From: CAWFLT01 sp963816795
GTDB taxonomy: Bacteria; Acidobacteriota; Vicinamibacteria; Vicinamibacterales; SCN-69-37
Assembly (NCBI GenBank): GCA_963816795.1
Contig: CAWFLT010000014.1
Span: 744,001-808,000, forward strand
Length of the DNA: 64,000 bases
Direction of reading: 5' to 3'
This document shows, piece by piece, positions 1 through 8,535 of the stretch. Position numbers and translations under genes: made by a program. Each line of letters opens with the position of its first letter. Within the stretch, counting starts at the first letter, position 1. A model generated the notes under the pieces. That model saw only the letters and a list, made by a program, of their open reading frames with translations, searched no databases and was not told the origin of the DNA.

Positions 1-1
1 T

Positions 2-553
2 GTGTGGACGACCGGCCATGGCCGCGAGATCGCCGAGGCGCTGGCCGAACGGCTGGCGCAGATCGTCCCGCGCGCCGCCGACGACCCCGCTGCCGAGATC
101 GCCCCGTTCGTCGATCCACGCGTGGCCCAGCGGATTTCCGATCAGATCGACGCCGGGCTCCAGGAGCCGGGCGCCGAGGACGTCACGGCACGCTATCGCA
201 GTGGCCCGCGGCTGGTCACGCGCGACGGGGGCACGTACCTGCTCCCGACGATCGTGCACTGCCAGAGCTCGTCACACCCGCTCGCCAATCGTGAGTTCCT
301 CTTTCCGTACGCGTCGGTCGTCGACATCCGTGAGGACGAAGTGGCGTCGCTGCCGGCCTGCCTGGGGCCCACGCTGGTGGTCACCGCGCTGACCAAGGAT
401 CCCGCGCTGATCGAGCGCTTGCTGGCGTCGGATGCGATTGGCCGGCTCAACCTCGGTCCGATCAAGACGAATCAGATCGTCTGGGACCAGCCGCACGAGG
501 GCAATCTGTTCGAGCATCTCTACGCGCGACGGGCGTTTCAGCGAGCGGGATAG
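2..553 (+). CDS. Aldehyde dehydrogenase family protein, C-terminal fragment cut by the window edge
   Basis: This is the last 183 residues of what is normally a protein of about 480-520 residues. The reading frame is open to the first base of the window, so the true start lies upstream and the GTG at position 2 is not a start. The stretch with FLFPYASVV, then LGPTLVVTALTKDP, then GRLNLGPIKTNQ resembles the end of the catalytic domain and the oligomerisation strand of NAD(P)-dependent aldehyde dehydrogenases. The catalytic Cys and Glu would lie outside the window and cannot be checked. The gene ends 13 bases before a glycosyltransferase on the same strand, so the two are probably co-transcribed. 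The substrate is unknown. Confidence 0.75.
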   Translation: MWTTGHGREIAEALAERLAQIVPRAADDPAAEIAPFVDPRVAQRISDQIDAGLQEPGAEDVTARYRSGPRLVTRDGGTYLLPTIVHCQSSSHPLANREFLFPYASVVDIREDEVASLPACLGPTLVVTALTKDPALIERLLASDAIGRLNLGPIKTNQIVWDQPHEGNLFEHLYARRAFQRAG

Positions 554-566
554 AGGCGAACAGACT

Positions 567-1871
567 GTGCGGTTGCTGTACCTGACGGCGGGAGCGGCGG
601 AAATGTACTGCGGCAGTTGCCTGCGCGACAACGCGGTGGCCGCCGCGCTGCTCGCGCGCGGGCACGACGTCGTGCTGATGCCGATCTACACGCCGACGAC
701 CACGGACGAGAAGAACGTGAGCCAGTCGAAGGTGCTGTTCGGCGGCATCAGCGTGTACCTCGAGCAGCATGTCCCGTTCTTTCGCAGCACCCCGGCCTTC
801 CTCGATCGGCTGTGGGATTCGACCCCGGTCCTGAAGCTGGCGTCCAAACGTCAGATCAAGGTCGACCCGGCGGTGCTCGGCGAGATGACGGTGTCGATGT
901 TGAAGGGCGTCGAGGGCTTCCAGCGCAAAGAGATCGACAAGATGCTGCGCTGGGTCGAGTCCGAGGCGCGATTCGATGTCGTGACGCTGCCCTTCACGCT
1001 GCTCATCAGTCTGGCGCGACCGCTGCGCGAGGTGCTCGGTGCGCCGGTCGCGTGCACGCTGCAGGGCGAGGATCTGTTTCTCGAAAGCCTGCACGAGCCC
1101 TGGAAGTCACAGGCGCTCGATCTGATCCGGCGATCGATTGACGACGTCGACGTGTTTCTTTCGGTGAGCGACTACTACGTCGACTTCATGACCGGATACC
1201 TCGGCATCCCCCGCGATCGGATCCGCACGGTGCCCATCGGCATCAACCTCGACGGCCATGCCGTTCAGCCGACTCGCCGATCGCCGCCGTTCACCGTCGG
1301 CTTTTTCGCACGGATCGCGCCCGAGAAGGGGCTGCACGTGCTTGCCGAGGCCTATCGGCGGCTCCGCGCGCGCCCCGGCGTGCCGGCGACCAGGCTGCTC
1401 GCGGGCGGTTATCTGCTCGATGAACATCGGGACTACCTGGCCACGATTGAGAAGCAGATGCAGTCGTGGGGTCTGGCGGATCACTTCCGCTATGCCGGCG
1501 CGCCGGATCGCGCCGGCAAGATCTCGCTGCTGCAGCAGATGGACGTCATGTCGATGCCGGCGACGTACGCCGAACCGAAGGGCCACACCCTCCTCGAGGC
1601 CATGGCCAACGGCGTTCCCCTCGTGCAACCGCGCCGCGGCGCGTTTCCGGAGATCGTGACCCGCACCGGCGGTGGAGTGCTGGTCGAGCCTGACGACCCC
1701 GACGCCCTCGCCGACGCGATCCTGGCCCTCCTCCTCGATCGTGATCGCGCCGCTGCCCTTGGCCGCGCGGGCGCGGAGGGCGTCGCCCGGCATTACTCCG
1801 TTGAGAAGACGACAGACATCGCGGAGGCGGTCTACGAGGGGATGAAGAGCGCGGGAAGTGAAGAGCTCTGA
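567..1871 (+). CDS. Glycosyltransferase family 4 protein
   Basis: This cytoplasmic enzyme of 434 residues should transfer a sugar from a nucleotide-sugar donor to an unknown acceptor. It has the two-domain GT-B layout. The N-terminal acceptor half begins LYLTAGAAEMYCGSCLRDN, a start shared by a broad set of bacterial GT4 proteins. The C-terminal donor half starts near residue 240 with GFFARIAPEKGL and carries the retaining-enzyme E-x7-E motif as EPKGHTLLE near residues 335-343. The GTG at 567 was chosen because an AGAGG stretch lies about 10 bases upstream and the protein then begins at the first beta strand; longer in-frame extensions overlap the aldehyde dehydrogenase. The frame is intact. 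It lies 13 bases after the aldehyde dehydrogenase gene. The acceptor cannot be read from the sequence. Confidence 0.85.
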   Translation: MRLLYLTAGAAEMYCGSCLRDNAVAAALLARGHDVVLMPIYTPTTTDEKNVSQSKVLFGGISVYLEQHVPFFRSTPAFLDRLWDSTPVLKLASKRQIKVDPAVLGEMTVSMLKGVEGFQRKEIDKMLRWVESEARFDVVTLPFTLLISLARPLREVLGAPVACTLQGEDLFLESLHEPWKSQALDLIRRSIDDVDVFLSVSDYYVDFMTGYLGIPRDRIRTVPIGINLDGHAVQPTRRSPPFTVGFFARIAPEKGLHVLAEAYRRLRARPGVPATRLLAGGYLLDEHRDYLATIEKQMQSWGLADHFRYAGAPDRAGKISLLQQMDVMSMPATYAEPKGHTLLEAMANGVPLVQPRRGAFPEIVTRTGGGVLVEPDDPDALADAILALLLDRDRAAALGRAGAEGVARHYSVEKTTDIAEAVYEGMKSAGSEEL

Positions 1872-2080
1872 AGTACGGAGTGAAAGGCGCGGGAAGTTCG
1901 GAGTGAAAGGCACGGGAAGTGCGGAGTGAAGGGCGCTCGAGGTGCGGAGTGAACGGCGCGGGAGGTCCGGAGTGAAAGGCACGGGAAGTTGAGTGAAAGG
2001 CACGGGAAGTCGAGTGAAGGGCGCTCGAGGTCCGGAGCGAACGGCGCGTGACGTACGGAGTGAACAGCGCGGAAGTTCTG
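1871..2080 (+). repeat. 23-bp tandem repeat array, left arm (about 9 copies)
   Basis: About nine head-to-tail copies of a 23-bp unit with consensus close to GAAGTNCGGAGTGAAAGGCG plus three bases. They begin directly at the stop codon of the glycosyltransferase gene. Copies differ by substitutions, and two (near 1985-2030) are 2-3 bases short. The same unit occurs in reverse orientation at 2552-2900, on the other side of a transposase remnant. There are no unique spacers, so this is not a CRISPR array. Any open frame through it merely translates the repeat. Confidence 0.9.
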
Positions 2081-2088
2081 GACCCGCG

Positions 2089-2390
2089 CCAGTAACCATC
2101 ACCCGCAACGGCCCGCGACCGCATGCTCCGGACGTCGAGGCGATCGCCGTCGAGATTCCGCAGGATCGGGACGGTCGAGCCGCAGCTGATTCCGAAACAC
2201 GCTCGTCGCTTGGCGGGCTTCGACGCCAAGACGATGGCGCGGTAGGCGCGCGGCCTGCCCAGCGAGGTCACCGACGCGGTCGTGGCCGAGGTGACCGCGT
2301 GGCGGGCATGACCGCTGGAACCGCTCTAGCCGGTCGTGTTCTTCGACGCGCTGCGCGTCAAGATCCGCGGAAACAGCGGAAGGCGCTGGG
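2089..2390 (+). pseudogene. Degenerate IS256-family (mutator-type) transposase remnant
   Basis: Translated fragments match the order of an IS256-family transposase N-terminal half. Frame 1 (about 2089-2172) gives ITRNGPRPHAPDVEAIAVEI followed by PQDRDG. After a one-base shift, frame 2 (about 2171-2385) gives TVEPQLIPKHARRLAGF, then an ARG-LPS segment, then TDAVVAEVTAWRA and PVVFFDALRVKIRG. The last segment covers the first catalytic Asp of the DDE triad (FFDALRVKIR). There are three in-frame stops (near 2237, 2311 and 2332), an apparent internal deletion between the ARG and TDAV blocks, and nothing recognisable of the rest of the protein. It cannot be active. It lies between two inverted arrays of a 23-bp repeat, which are not typical IS256 ends. 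Confidence 0.75.
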
Positions 2391-2551
2391 GGCCGGGGCG
2401 CTTTTGGTCTACACGGCGGCCCCCGCGCGTACGCGACCTCGGCGGCTCGACGCGTTTTGCAGCCGGGACCCCGAACGCGAGTCGTCGCGCCTCCAAACCC
2501 GAGGCGCGCTACGAGCACTCCGGACCTCGCGCGTCAGCGCCGGACCTCCGT

Positions 2552-2900
2552 GCTTTTCACTCCGAACTTCTCGTGCCTTTCACTCCCTACTTCCCGTGCC
2601 CTTCACTCCCTACTTCCCGCGCCTTTCACTCCCTACTTCCCGCGCCTTTCACTCCCTACTTCCCGCGCCTTTCACTCCCTCTCCCGCGCCTTCACTCCCT
2701 ACTTCCCGCGCCCTTCACTCCCTACTTCCCGCGCCCTTCACTCCCTACTTCCCGCGCCCTTCACTCCCTACTTCCCGCGCCTTTCACTCCCTACTTCCCG
2801 CGCCCTTCACTCCCTACTTCCCGCGCCTTTCACTCCGTACTTCCCGCGCCCTTCACTCCCTACTTCCCGCGCCTTTCACTCCCTACTTCACTCCGGACCT
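2552..2900 (-). repeat. 23-bp tandem repeat array, right arm (about 15 copies, inverted)
   Basis: About fifteen copies of TTTCACTCCCTACTTCCCGC plus three bases, which is the reverse complement of the unit at 1871-2080. This arm is more homogeneous than the left one: most copies differ only at the first base (C or T). One copy near 2675 is shortened by four bases. The array stops about 25 bases before the GTG of the ABC ATPase, so it sits where that operon's promoter would be expected. Confidence 0.9.
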
Positions 2901-2925
2901 CGAGAGTTCTCTGTAGAATCGTCTC

Positions 2926-3603
2926 GTGCTCGTCGTCGACCGTGTTTCGAAGTCGTATCCGACCCCGACCGGGCCGCTGTCCATCCTGGAGGACCTGTCG
3001 CTCACCGTGGAGCGCGGCGACTCGGTCGCCATCATGGGTCCGTCCGGTTGTGGGAAGAGCACGTTGCTGTACTTGATCGGGGCGCTCGAGCCGCCGACGT
3101 CAGGCACCGTCACGCTTGACGGAACCAACCCGTCGGCGCTCCGCGAAGATGCGCAGGCGGCGTTCCGCGGTCAGCAGATCGGCTTCGTGTTTCAAGATCA
3201 CCTGCTTCTGCCGCAGTTGTCGGCACTCGACAACGTGCTGGCGCCGGCACTCGTCGCGCCAGCGGCGAACGGCGCCGGCGGCGCCGTGGCGCGCGCCCGG
3301 CAGTTGCTGCAGGACGTGGGCCTCGGATCGCGTCTCGATCATCGGCCGGGCGAGCTCTCTGGCGGTGAGCGGCAGCGGGTCGCCATCGCGCGTGCGCTGA
3401 TTCGCCGCCCCGCCCTCGTGGTCTGCGATGAACCCACCGGCAATCTCGACCGCGCGTCGGCAGCGTCAACCGCGGATTTGCTGGTCGACTTGCACCGCGC
3501 CCAGCAGACGATGCTGGTGGTCGTGACGCATAGTGCGGTGCTCGCCGAGCGTTTCGCGCGCCGGTTCGAGCTGAACGATCGCCGGCTGCAGCCTGTTTCA
3601 TGA
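2926..3603 (+). CDS. ABC transporter ATP-binding protein, LolD/MacB type
   Basis: This is the cytoplasmic ATPase subunit (225 residues, the usual length) of a type VII (MacB/LolCDE/FtsE-like) ABC system. It shows the Walker A motif GPSGCGKS at residues 38-45, a Q-loop in FVFQDHLLLPQ, the ABC signature LSGGERQ near residue 145, Walker B LVVCDEP near residue 165, and an H-loop in VVTHS near the end. The GTG at 2926 gives the conserved start LVVDRVSKSYP. Its TGA stop overlaps an ATG (ATGA at 3600) that is probably the original start of the permease gene, so the two subunits are translationally coupled. The transported substrate is not evident; lipoprotein, peptide or macrolide export are the family options. 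Confidence 0.9.
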   Translation: MLVVDRVSKSYPTPTGPLSILEDLSLTVERGDSVAIMGPSGCGKSTLLYLIGALEPPTSGTVTLDGTNPSALREDAQAAFRGQQIGFVFQDHLLLPQLSALDNVLAPALVAPAANGAGGAVARARQLLQDVGLGSRLDHRPGELSGGERQRVAIARALIRRPALVVCDEPTGNLDRASAASTADLLVDLHRAQQTMLVVVTHSAVLAERFARRFELNDRRLQPVS

Positions 3604-3660
3604 CGCTGACACAGCCTGGCGATCGCCGGCGTCCGTTTCTATCGCCGGACACACCTTGCG

Positions 3661-6600
3661 GTGGCGTTGGGGGTCGCGGCGGCAGTCGCCGTGCTGGCCG
3701 GTTCGCTGCTCGTCGGCGCCTCGGTGAGGACCAGCCTCGCGAATCTCGCCGCGAGCCGGTTGGGCCGCGCCGACGTTGTCGTGAGCGCGGAAACGCCCTT
3801 CACCGAGGGGTTGGGCGACCGTCTTGTCTCTGCCCTGTCGCCGGCTTCGTTTGCCGTTACCCAGACGCCGATGCTCGTGTTGCCCGGCGTCGTGCGGCAT
3901 CAGCCGTCAGGACGGCGGGCCGCGGACGTGCTCGTGTACGGCATCGACGCCCGCTTCTTCGCCGTTCATGGCGTGCAGGCGAGCGCGCCGGGTGAGTCGC
4001 AGGCCCTGCTCAGTCCCGACCTCGCCGCCGAGCTCGCCGCCGCTCCGGGCGACGATGTGCTCGTTCGCCTCGAGCGTCCGACGGACATCCCGATCGATTC
4101 GCTGCATGGCAAGCGCGACGACCCGGGGCGATCGATCCGTTTGACCAACGTCGGCGTCCTGGCGAGTGACGCCGTCGGCGAGTTCTCGCTGACCCCGGCG
4201 CAGGGACCCGTGCGATCGGTGTTCGTCTCCCTCGCGCGCCTTCAACGTGATCTGACCCTGCAGGGCCGCGCGAATGTCGTGCTGCTCGGAGGCGCCGGAA
4301 ACGATCGCACCGCGAGCCTCGCGACGGCGCTTCCAGGCGCCCTCCGGACGGCAGTCACGGCAGCGGATCTCGGTCTCACGATCGAGGCCGGTCCGGCGCC
4401 GGGCTCGGTCATCGTTGAATCCAGTGCCGGACTGATCCCTGACGCGGTGGCGTCCGCGATTGAATCGACGGCTCAGCGGGAGTCGCTGACGGTGTCGCCT
4501 GTCCTCACGTGGCTGGCCACGCGCCTCACGGTGCGTGATCGTTCCGTCCCGTACTCCATCGTCACGGCGGTCACTCCGGCCATCAGCGAATCCGCGGCGT
4601 TGAACGTGTTGGAGCCATCGCCGTCCGCGGCTGGCGGGCCGCCGCCGATCGTGTTGACGGCATGGACCGCGCGGGAGCTGGACGCGTCCGCCGGCGATTC
4701 ACTCGAGCTCGAGTACTACCGCTGGACCGACGCCGGGTTGCTCGCCACCGAGCAGGCGACGTTTCGTGTGGCCGGCATCCTCCCGATGGAAGGCCTGGCC
4801 GTCGATCGCCGGTTGGCACCCGACTACCCCGGCATCACGAGCTCCGACAGTTTTGCCGACTGGGACCCGCCCTTTCCGATCGACCTGAAGCGCGTGCGTC
4901 CAGCGGACGAGGCCTACTGGAAGACGTATCGGACGGCGCCCAAGGGCTTCGTGCCGCTGGCCGTCGGCCAGCGGATCTGGCAGACGAAGTACGGCCGGGT
5001 CACCTCGCTCCGGTTGCATCCGCCCTCGAACGCCACCGCCTCGTCGGCCGATGCAGTGGACAGGCTCGCCGCCCTGCGGGCATCGATCGTCGGTGGCGTG
5101 GATCCGGTGCGCGCGGGACTCACCGTGATCGACGTGCGATCGCAGAACCTGTCGGCCTCCGCGGGCGCGACCGACTTCGGCGCGTACTTTTCGTACTTCA
5201 GCTTCTTCCTCATGGTGTCGGCGCTGTTGCTGACGGCTCTGTTCTTCAGATTGAGCATCGAGCAACGCCGCTCGGAGATCGGCGTCCTTCGCGCGACCGG
5301 CTTTGCGATCCGTACGGTGCGGAGGCTGTTCCTGATCGAAGGCCTGCTGGTCACGGTTGCTGGCGCGGTGGCCGGTGCGCTGCTCGCCGTCGGCTGGGCG
5401 GCGCTCATGATGTACGGGCTCCGGACGTGGTGGCAGGACGCCGTCGGCACGACGTTGCTCCGCGTCCATGTCGACTGGCTCATGCTCGCGATTGGCGCCA
5501 CCGCGGCCGCCTGCGCGGCGCTCCTCTCGATCGTCCTGACGTTGCGTCACTTGAGCCGCGAGACGCCTCGTGAGCTGCTCTCCGGATCGCGAGCCGCACC
5601 GGCGCTGCGACGGACTGGCGGGGGTCGCGGCCTGGCGATCGCGGCGTTCGTGGCCGCGGCCGGGCTCTCTGCGGCATCCGCCTTGAGCGCCGTGCCCGCG
5701 TCGGCCGGATTCTTCGGTGCGGGTGCGCTCGTGCTGATCGCGGGTCTGGCCGCCGTCCGGTCCTCGCTGATGACACGCGACCGGGCGCGGCCGCACACCA
5801 CCGGACTCGGGCGGCTGGCGCTCGCCAACGCCGCGTGGCGGCCGGGACGCAGCTTGACCGCCGCCGGACTCGTCGCCGCCGCCGTCTTTCTTCTGGTGTC
5901 GGTGGATTCGTTTCGCAAGCGGGTCGGCGACGTCGGGCGGGACTCCGGCACCGGCGGCTTCGCGCTGATCGCTGAGAGCGCCCTGCCGATCGTGCACGAC
6001 TTGTCATCCGCCGAAGGGCAGCGCGAGCTGATTCTCGACCCGACCGATCCGGCGCTCCGCGGTGTGGACATCGTCAGCCTTCGCCTGCGTCCTGGTGACG
6101 ACACGAGCTGCCTGAACCTGTATCAGCCGAAACGGCCACGGGTGCTCGGCGTTCCGGCCGCCATCGTCGACAGCGGCCGTTTCCGGTTCGCGTCATCGAT
6201 GGCGGCGACCGACGCCGACCGAAGCAATCCGTGGCGCTTGCTGGGCGATCCCGATCCGGCGGGCGTGATCCCGGCCGTCGTCGATCAGACCTCGCTGCAG
6301 TACGTGCTGCATGCCGCAGTCGGCGACGAGATCACCATCGACGCCGACACGAGCCGGCCGCTCCGGCTCCGCGTCGTGGGCGCGCTGGCCGATTCGGTGC
6401 TCCAGGGCGAGATCCTGATTGGCGATCGCGCCTTCCAGCAGGTCTTTCCGAACGAGCCCGGCTATCGGATGTTTCTGGTCGGAATCACGCCGGCGTCCCC
6501 CGAGAACATCGCGGCGACGACGCGCGCCCTCGAAGACGGCCTCGAGCCGTTTGGTTTCGACGCGCAGGAGACGACTCGTCGTCTGGAGACCTATCATCGC

Positions 6601-6987
6601 GTCGAGAACACGTACCTCTCGACCTTTCAGGCCCTGGGTGGTCTCGGCCTGGTCCTCGGCGTCGTCGGCCTCACCGCGATCGTTGCGCGCAACATCCTGG
6701 AACGGCGGCGGGAGTTGGCCCTCCTCGGCGCCGCCGGTTATTCGGGCCGGGACCTGCAGCGCCTCCTCCTGGGCGAGCATCTCGCGCTCATCGTCGCCGG
6801 CCTGGCCATCGGTGTCGCGGCCGCCCTCGTCGCCATCGCGCCGGTGCTGATCGGACGCGGCACCGGACTGCCTCTCCACGCCCTGCTCTGGCTTCTCCCA
6901 GTGGCGGTGACCGGCGTTGTCGTCACGGTGTTGGCCACTCGCAGTGTCAGGCGATTGCCGCTCGTCGCGTCGTTGCGGGGTGAATAG
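3661..6987 (+). CDS. MacB/FtsX-family ABC transporter permease
   Basis: This inner-membrane permease has at least 1108 residues. It begins with one membrane segment (ALGVAAAVAVLAGSLLVGA), followed by a long periplasmic MacB-like domain. A first FtsX domain lies around residues 500-660 (YFSFFLMVSALLLTALFF, then the coupling segment RRSEIGVLRATGFA), a second periplasmic stretch follows, and a last FtsX domain near residues 990-1105 contains ERRRELALLGAAGYS. It is the partner of the ATPase just upstream. The open frame begins at GTG 3661. The natural start is more likely ATG 3600, overlapping the ATPase stop: the bases between encode LAIAGVRFYRRTHLAV, typical for this family, but in another frame from that ATG, so one base is probably wrong near 3610. 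The length is about twice that of classic MacB. Confidence 0.85.
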   Translation: MALGVAAAVAVLAGSLLVGASVRTSLANLAASRLGRADVVVSAETPFTEGLGDRLVSALSPASFAVTQTPMLVLPGVVRHQPSGRRAADVLVYGIDARFFAVHGVQASAPGESQALLSPDLAAELAAAPGDDVLVRLERPTDIPIDSLHGKRDDPGRSIRLTNVGVLASDAVGEFSLTPAQGPVRSVFVSLARLQRDLTLQGRANVVLLGGAGNDRTASLATALPGALRTAVTAADLGLTIEAGPAPGSVIVESSAGLIPDAVASAIESTAQRESLTVSPVLTWLATRLTVRDRSVPYSIVTAVTPAISESAALNVLEPSPSAAGGPPPIVLTAWTARELDASAGDSLELEYYRWTDAGLLATEQATFRVAGILPMEGLAVDRRLAPDYPGITSSDSFADWDPPFPIDLKRVRPADEAYWKTYRTAPKGFVPLAVGQRIWQTKYGRVTSLRLHPPSNATASSADAVDRLAALRASIVGGVDPVRAGLTVIDVRSQNLSASAGATDFGAYFSYFSFFLMVSALLLTALFFRLSIEQRRSEIGVLRATGFAIRTVRRLFLIEGLLVTVAGAVAGALLAVGWAALMMYGLRTWWQDAVGTTLLRVHVDWLMLAIGATAAACAALLSIVLTLRHLSRETPRELLSGSRAAPALRRTGGGRGLAIAAFVAAAGLSAASALSAVPASAGFFGAGALVLIAGLAAVRSSLMTRDRARPHTTGLGRLALANAAWRPGRSLTAAGLVAAAVFLLVSVDSFRKRVGDVGRDSGTGGFALIAESALPIVHDLSSAEGQRELILDPTDPALRGVDIVSLRLRPGDDTSCLNLYQPKRPRVLGVPAAIVDSGRFRFASSMAATDADRSNPWRLLGDPDPAGVIPAVVDQTSLQYVLHAAVGDEITIDADTSRPLRLRVVGALADSVLQGEILIGDRAFQQVFPNEPGYRMFLVGITPASPENIAATTRALEDGLEPFGFDAQETTRRLETYHRVENTYLSTFQALGGLGLVLGVVGLTAIVARNILERRRELALLGAAGYSGRDLQRLLLGEHLALIVAGLAIGVAAALVAIAPVLIGRGTGLPLHALLWLLPVAVTGVVVTVLATRSVRRLPLVASLRGE

Positions 6988-7080
6988 ACGGTTCCGGGGT
7001 TCCGGGGTTCCGGGGTTCGAGGTTCGACTTCGAGCGCCGAGGCCGCTTCGAGCCCGGAACCCCGGAACGGACCGCGGAAC
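6988..7080. repeat. GGTTCCGG tandem repeat with inverted copy (possible terminator hairpin)
   Basis: Directly after the permease stop there are about three copies of GGTTCCGG(G), then a GGTTCGAG variant. They face an inverted copy (CCCGGAACCCCGGAAC) near 7055-7072, so the transcript could fold into a long GC-rich stem. A related CCGGAACC stretch is found at 47647-47682 and a GGTTCGGG hairpin at 40574-40605. No T-run follows, so intrinsic termination is only a possibility. Confidence 0.6.
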
Positions 7081-7150
7081 TCAGTGTCCGTGTCTTCTGC
7101 ACAAAAAATTTGCGTATGTCAGGATAGTTCTCACACGAAAGGATCGAGCG

Positions 7151-8442
7151 ATGCAGAAATGGCTGTTCGCGGCGTGCGTGGGGGTCTGTCTGACGAGCGT
7201 GGGCCTGCTGGCCGACAACTGGCCGCACTGGCGCGGGCCGTCGCACGACGGCGTCAGTCGCGAAACCGGCTTGCCGGTCAAGTGGAGCGCGACCGAGAAC
7301 GTGTCGTGGAAGCTCGATCTTCCCGCGTACAGCGGCGCGACGCCGATCATCTGGGGCAATCACATCTTCCTGAACGTCGCGACGGCGAACAACACCGGTG
7401 AGATCGAGCTCTGGGCGGTCGATCGCACGAAGGGCGCGGTGCTCTGGAAGCGCCCGATCGCCGGCGGCAACCATATCGAGCGCAAGCAGAACATGTCGTC
7501 GCCGTCGCCCGTGACCGACGGCAAGATGGTCTGGGTGATGACGGGCGTCGGGATGCTGAAGGCGTTCGATTTCGCCGGCAAGGAGCTCTGGGCGCGCGAC
7601 ATCCAGACGGACTACGGCCGCTTCGGTCTCAACTGGGGATACGCATCGTCGCCGCTGCTGCATGGCGACGCGCTGTACGTGCAGGTGCTGCACGGCATGA
7701 AGACGGACGACCCGTCGTATGTGCTCAAGATCGACAAGCTGAGCGGGCAAGACGCTGTGGAAGGTCGATCGTCCGACCGACGCGCAGCAGCGAGTCGCCC
7801 GATTCCTACACGACGCCTCTCGCTCGTGCAGACGAAGGATCGGACCGAGATCGTGATCAGCGGCGGCGACGCCGTCACGGCGCACGATCCGGCGACCGGC
7901 AAGGAACTGTGGCGCGTGAGCGGCCTCAATCCGCAGAACCGCGGCGACTACCGGATCGTGGCGTCGCCGCTAATGGTCGCGCGACTTGATCGTGTCGCCG
8001 AGCCGCAACAACCCGCTCACCGCGATCCGTCCAGGCGGCAGCGGCAACGTCACGGGATCACACGTCGCCTGGTCGTTCGAGCGTGGCCCGGATGTGCCGA
8101 CGCCGGTCAGCGATGGCACGTACCTGTACGTGGTCGTCGAGAGCGGCGTCGTGTTTTGCCTGGACGTCGAAGACGGGCGCGATCGTCTACGGCCCGGAGC
8201 GGCTGCCGAACGACTTCTACAGCGCGTCTCCCGTTTTGGCAGACGGCAAGATCTACGTGACCGGTGAGACGCAAGGCATCACCCAGGTCTTCCGCGCCGG
8301 CCCGAAGTTCGAGCTGCTCGCGTCGAACACCCTGGGCGATCCGTGCACGCCCTACTGCCTCAGCTCCGTCGCCGTCTCAGAAGGTCAGTTGTTCATCCGG
8401 TTGAGCACGGCGATGTGGGTCATTGGCGACAGAAAGAAATGA
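7151..8442 (+). CDS. Secreted PQQ-binding-like beta-propeller protein (several frame breaks)
   Basis: This is an exported protein of about 430 residues. An N-terminal signal peptide (MQKWLFAACVGVCLTSVGLL) is followed by WPHWRGPSHDGVS, the usual opening of secreted PQQ-propeller-like proteins. Propeller-blade motifs follow, such as AVDRTKGAVLWKR, DPATGKELWRVSG and PVLADGKIYVTGE. Such proteins look like the propeller of quinoprotein dehydrogenases but most lack a cytochrome and have unknown function. Frame breaks occur near 7745, 7787, 7815, 7990 and 8168. At 7745 and 8168 deleting one G restores the family sequence, so they look like consensus errors. An unrelated TonB receptor gene converges on it, with a strong hairpin between. 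Three paralogues lie at 19.7-24.6 kb. Confidence 0.75.
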
Positions 8443-8445
8443 GGC

Positions 8446-8535
8446 AATGGGCAATGAGGCAATGGGGCAGTGGGGCAATGGGGCAATAAAGGTCTTCATT
8501 GCCTCATTCACTCATTGCCCCATTGCCCCATTGCT
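8446..8535. terminator. GGCAATG/CATTGCC repeat hairpin between convergent genes
   Basis: The left half holds repeated GGCAATG and TGGGGCAA units. After a short centre (AATAAAGGTCTTCATT) the right half holds their reverse complements (TTGCCTCATT, CATTGCCCCATTGCCCCATT). The whole gap can therefore fold into one long stem. It separates the stop codons of two convergent genes and is a good candidate for a bidirectional transcription terminator. The same octamer family recurs at 49550-49740 and 59870-59940. Confidence 0.65.

Noticed and set aside
2..2000. Treating the aldehyde dehydrogenase and GT4 genes as an exopolysaccharide operon
   Set aside because: Only two genes are visible and the first is partial; no further sugar-pathway gene follows.
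2552..2900. CRISPR array
   Set aside because: The 23-bp units are contiguous, with no unique spacers, and no cas gene is present.
1993..3119. Proline/serine-rich coding sequences (PTSRAFHSLLPAPFTPYF) in several frames
   Set aside because: They are translations of the 23-bp repeat in each frame; high GC content and absence of stops in the unit explain the open frames.
4662..5997. Arg-rich open frames on both strands inside the ABC permease
   Set aside because: Composition is that of shadow frames; the permease frame has membrane segments and conserved FtsX motifs.
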